A stretch of 64,000 nucleotides of DNA. Origin: Daldinia sp. FL1419 (lineage: Eukaryota > Ascomycota > Sordariomycetes > Xylariales > Hypoxylaceae). Shown piece after piece: positions 60,535 through 64,000 of this stretch. Positions within the stretch are counted from its first letter, which is position 1; every line of letters begins with the position of its first letter. The notes below the pieces were generated by a model. It was not told the origin of the DNA. It did no database searches and saw only the letters and a program-made list of their open reading frames with translations. The translations under genes were made by a program, and so were the position numbers. The stretch lies in assembly GCA_025201765.1 (NCBI GenBank), contig MU623360.1, positions 186,001 to 250,000 on the forward strand, in the 5' to 3' direction.

Positions 60535-63500
60535 ATGGCTGATCATCGAGGACATTCGGGCTCGTCTACTCGTCGGGCTCGAAATGCTGATGATCTAGGC
60601 CACTTCATCGTTGGTTCGGAAATTGGAAAAGGTAGCTTTGCCCAGGTATATATGGGCAAGCACAAGGTTTGTATCCCCTAAGACTACATCCAAACATATG
60701 GTATTTTATCGTGATATATTTGTACTTTTTCGTAGAAAGGAAGCATGGCGTTTCTTTGGTCCATGTTGTTAAGAGTCGCGATAGTCGCATAGTTCCTAAC
60801 CATGATCATGAGTCATAACATGAAATATAATAGTTTTGCTAATGGAGATGGCACAGACATCCGGCGCCCTGGTTGCGGTCAAATCTGTCGAGCTCGCGCG
60901 TTTAAATCGGAAACTGAAGGATAATCTCTACAGTGAGATTAAGATTCTCAAGAATCTACGACACCCACACATTGTCGCCCTTCATGACTGCATCGAGTCG
61001 ACGACCCACATCAACCTGATCATGGAATACTGTGAACTGGGAGATTTGTCGGTATTTATCAAGAAGAGAGAGGCTCTTATGACCTTTCCTGCCACCCGCG
61101 ACATGGCGCGAAAGTATCCCAGTACTCCAGGCTGCGGTCTTAACGAAGTTATCATCCGCCATTTTCTCAAGCAACTTGCCAGCGCTCTACAATTTCTTCG
61201 CGAAGGCAATTTTGTCCATCGAGACATTAAGCCTCAAAATCTTCTGCTACTTCCATCGCCTCGATTTAGAGAATTGAGCGATAGCCGCCCAATTCTTAGT
61301 GCTAGTAACGATTCATTGATACCGGCTGTTGGATTGCAATCGTTGCCTATGCTGAAGCTGGCAGACTTTGGCTTCGCCCGTGTCCTACCTGCGACATCTT
61401 TGGCCGAAACACTTTGCGGTTCCCCTCTCTATATGGCGCCCGAAATCTTACGTTATGAGCGTTATGATGCCAAGGCGGATTTATGGTCAGTTGGTACCGT
61501 TGGATATGAGATGATATCTGGAAGGCCGCCTTTCCGAGCGAACAACCACGTTGAGCTTTTGAGGAAGATCGAAAGCACGGATGCGCAAGTCAGATTCCCC
61601 CGAGATTGCCAGGTTGCCCCGGACTTGAAGGCATTAATTCGTGCGCTTTTGAAGCGCGGCCCGGCCGAGAGATTGAGTTTCGAAGATTTCTTCGGCCACC
61701 GAGTTATCCAAGATGAAATTCCTGGTTTAGTTGAGGATGATGTTCCTCAAGTCAATAGACGCCCGTCGAAAGAAATTCGTGCTACCTCGCGAACTAATGA
61801 GTCAGATCTAATCCCACGACGCACGTCAACTCATCGTCGCTACGCCACTGAAGCGGATGCGCCACGTCGAGAGAACGGCTCTTCATCGCCTCGTGAGCGA
61901 CCAATGAGATCATCGCCCCTTGCATTGCAAGCCGAATTTGAGAACCGGGACCCGCAGATTCAAGGTACATCGCGCATATCCCAATCCCCTCGGGATGAAA
62001 TCGCGCCGGGCCTTGGCATTCGACGGCCACAAAACGTGCCTTCCACTTCTGCGCCTTCCCGGGCTGCCTACGCCGAAGATCGTCAGCAGCGTGGATCATA
62101 TAATGCTTCAATTAACAGATATTCTCAGGATCAGTCTCTGCCATACGAAGAAACCAGAAAGAGTAAGAGTAGATCGGATCGTTCCACCATAGAAGAAAGA
62201 GCCGCACAGGAGATTGCTTTTGAGCGAGACTACGTCGTCGTAGAAAAGAAGCATGTTGAGGTGAACGCCTTTGCTGATGAGCTGGCCGCTAAGGGCGCAC
62301 TAGTAGAAGCTGCGTCGCCTAGGTCAGGGCAAATCATCCGCCGTGCTACTCAGCAAGGCGTGCCGACGTCGACAACAGGCGCAGTTCCCGCTCAGCCGTC
62401 CAGTGCGCTTCAGATCGCGCAAGGCAGACAACGACCTGAGCATCATCGACGAGGCTCATATGATAGGAATTTATCTGGCAGTCCTAGTTCTACAACGTCC
62501 GCGATCTATAACGCGATTCAAGATGCAAGTCTGAGAATTTTCGGCGTAAAGTACCCATCCCATTTGCTCGGCAAAGGCACGTCGCCGCCAAACCCTTACA
62601 ACGGATTCCCAGCATATCCTACACCAGCCGCTCCCGCCGGCTTCATTACAGACGGGCGCCAAGGTGCCCCAATTGATGAAGATATGCGGGTTGCTCAGTG
62701 TATTGAGGACTATGCGACACGAAGTGATGTTGTCTGGGGCTTTGCTGAAGTCAAGTATAAACAATTAGTTCCTTTGGCGCCTTCGATGGATCATGGTCTT
62801 GGTGGAATGTCCGCTGAGAAGATAGTCCTAGAAGAAGAAGATGGCCTAACGGTGGAAGCGATTGTATCGCTCTCCGAAGAAGCTCTAGTTCTTTACGTGA
62901 AAGCGCTCGCACTTCTTGCTAGATCTATGGACATCGCAAATATCTGGTGGACACGCCGAAATCGCATTGATTCTAGCTCTGCTCAGCATGTTAACCGCGA
63001 CACAGCAAGTGCTCAGAACATAATATCGAGGGTTAATTCTGCTGTCCAGTGGGTCCGCCAACGCTTTAACGAGACATTAGAGAAGGCTGAGCTAGTAAGA
63101 GAGAAGCTTATCGAAGCTCAGAAGCAGCTTCCGGAAGACCACCCAAGCTACCCAGCAAACAATCGGACAGAACTCACATCGACTGGTACCGGTACCTCAA
63201 GTACCGAGGGTGTTTTTCTTACGGAAGGTCTTAGCGCGGAAAAGCTGATGTATGACAGAGCTCTTGAAATGAGCCGCGCTGCTGCTATCAATGAGATCGC
63301 CAACGAAGATTTGTCTGGATGTGAAATCTCATATGTGACTGCTATTCGAATGCTAGAAGCGGTACTCGATAACGACGAAGACCTCGCAAAGCGTAGGCTT
63401 TCTGGATCTTCCAGAGCCGAACGTGATTTGATTCGTGAAGGTGCCTCGGATATCAATCCAGACGATCAGCAGTCTGTTCATAAGAGTATGTATTGCTAAT

Positions 63501-63678
63501 TTCCTGGGTATATATTAGTGACTAACTCGTAATCGCAGTGATCCAGATGATCAATGGTAGACTTGCGGCCCTCCGAAAGAAGCTTCAGATGATTGCCAAC
63601 GCTTCAAAAGCCCAGCAGGACCTGTCTCGGAAGCGTAGTGGTGATATTGCACCGCGAAGTGTTCCTATAGGTGCTTGA
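60535..63678 (+). CDS. atg1: Atg1/ULK1-family autophagy-initiating serine/threonine kinase
   Basis: Starts autophagy as the kinase of the Atg1-Atg13-Atg17 complex under TOR control (family knowledge). Exons 60535-60666, 60857-63485 and 63539-63678 give 966 aa. The N-terminal exon carries the Gly loop IGKGSFAQVYMGKHK. The 190-nt intron, long for this genome, ends GGCACAG, and the next exon resumes TSGALVAVKSV with ATP-binding Lys53. Then EYCELGDLSVFIKKR, HRDIKPQN (165-172), DFGFAR (214-219), GSPLYMAPEIL. After the kinase a Ser/Arg-rich disordered linker leads to the C-terminal helical MIT-like region that binds Atg13 and ends in exon 3 (IQMINGRLAALRKKLQM). The linker includes VERDYVVVEKKHVEVNAFADE in part as the conserved RDYVVVEKKxVEVNAFAD block of fungal Atg1. 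The gene is intact. Its upstream region is unusually long. Confidence 0.95.
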
Positions 63679-64000
63679 TTCTCCTAGTGCTTGATCCCAC
63701 CGGTGCTCGATGACTTTAAAAGGCACAATTTCTCACGACGTATGACGACACGTAAAAAGATTGCACTATAATTATTTTAGCCCCGCGGCCTTTATAATCT
63801 GTTTTATTACGACTAATCCCATTGCTATTACTCGTCGGTAGCTGGTCTCATCCTTATTCATCAATATTCATTATTCGGCGTTTCATGCGATGACTTCATT
63901 TCGGCTCAATTATTTTTCCTAGTATCTTTCTATCGACGCCATTAAGACGACGCCGTCTAGACGGCTTCATTTCTCGTTTCACGTGTCACGTGTCAGCATT
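63679..64000. other. Downstream of atg1 to window edge
   Basis: Begins with the atg1 3' UTR. At the far end lie a 14-bp perfect palindrome (63952-63965) and two CACGTG boxes spaced one base apart (63980-63992), listed separately; these may belong to the promoter of the next gene. Confidence 0.5.
63952..63992. promoter_or_regulatory. Perfect palindrome and tandem CACGTG E-boxes
   Basis: GCCGTCTAGACGGC at 63952-63965 is a perfect palindrome, resembling the inverted CGG-type half-sites of zinc-cluster regulators (inference). CACGTG occurs at 63980-63985 and again at 63987-63992; this is the core site of bHLH factors. Function is not shown and the gene they might serve lies outside the window. 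Confidence 0.4.

Overview
This window is nuclear DNA of a filamentous ascomycete (Pezizomycotina, most likely Sordariomycetes). The genes carry many short introns (about 50-100 bp) with fungal GTNNGT donors and CTAAC-like branch sites. They encode fungal families: Atg1 with its long tail, a Ycf1-type ABCC pump, a YDR124W/hrmA-cluster-type protein, and a 2EXR protein. The order or family of the host is an inference. Open frames in eukaryotic genes are often exon fragments, so I rebuilt thirteen genes from splice sites and reading-frame continuity. In every one the exon phases add up and the protein runs from ATG to stop.

Layout. 700-2991 (+): endosomal/vacuolar Na+/H+ exchanger. 4041-7331 (+): Ark1/Prk1-type (NAK family) actin-regulating kinase. 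8006-9061 (-): 2EXR-domain protein. 9821-11856 (-): amino-acid permease. 14346-17625 (-): TELO2-interacting protein Tti1, head-to-head with a DUF1749/UPF0613 alpha/beta-hydrolase at 18036-18984 (+). 20019-21820 (+): cytochrome P450. 27608-29661 (-): YDR124W-like helical-bundle protein. 40059-45374 (-): full-length ABCC vacuolar transporter of Ycf1 type, divergent from cullin-4 at 46686-49346 (+). Cullin-4 converges on Gpi10/PIG-B mannosyltransferase 3 at 49958-52098 (-), which diverges from ornithine aminotransferase at 53589-55094 (+). 60535-63678 (+): autophagy kinase Atg1.

Most genes are conserved housekeeping genes: ion and metal handling at the vacuole, endocytosis, autophagy, TTT/PIKK stability, CRL4 ubiquitin ligase, GPI anchors and arginine catabolism. 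They do not form an obvious pathway cluster. Three long stretches lack recognisable genes: 21821-27607, 29662-40058 and 55095-60534. They hold simple repeats, many copies of a short TACCTAGGTA-type palindromic motif and a few coding-like relics. I found no transposase, reverse transcriptase, tRNA, rRNA or CRISPR array that I can support.

I see no convincing new multi-gene system. The best leads are the dispersed TACCTAGGTA motif, a stopless 60-nt in-frame intron in GPI10, the 10.4-kb gene-poor block beside the YDR124W-like gene, the long leader region of atg1, and a few degenerate or undetected small genes.
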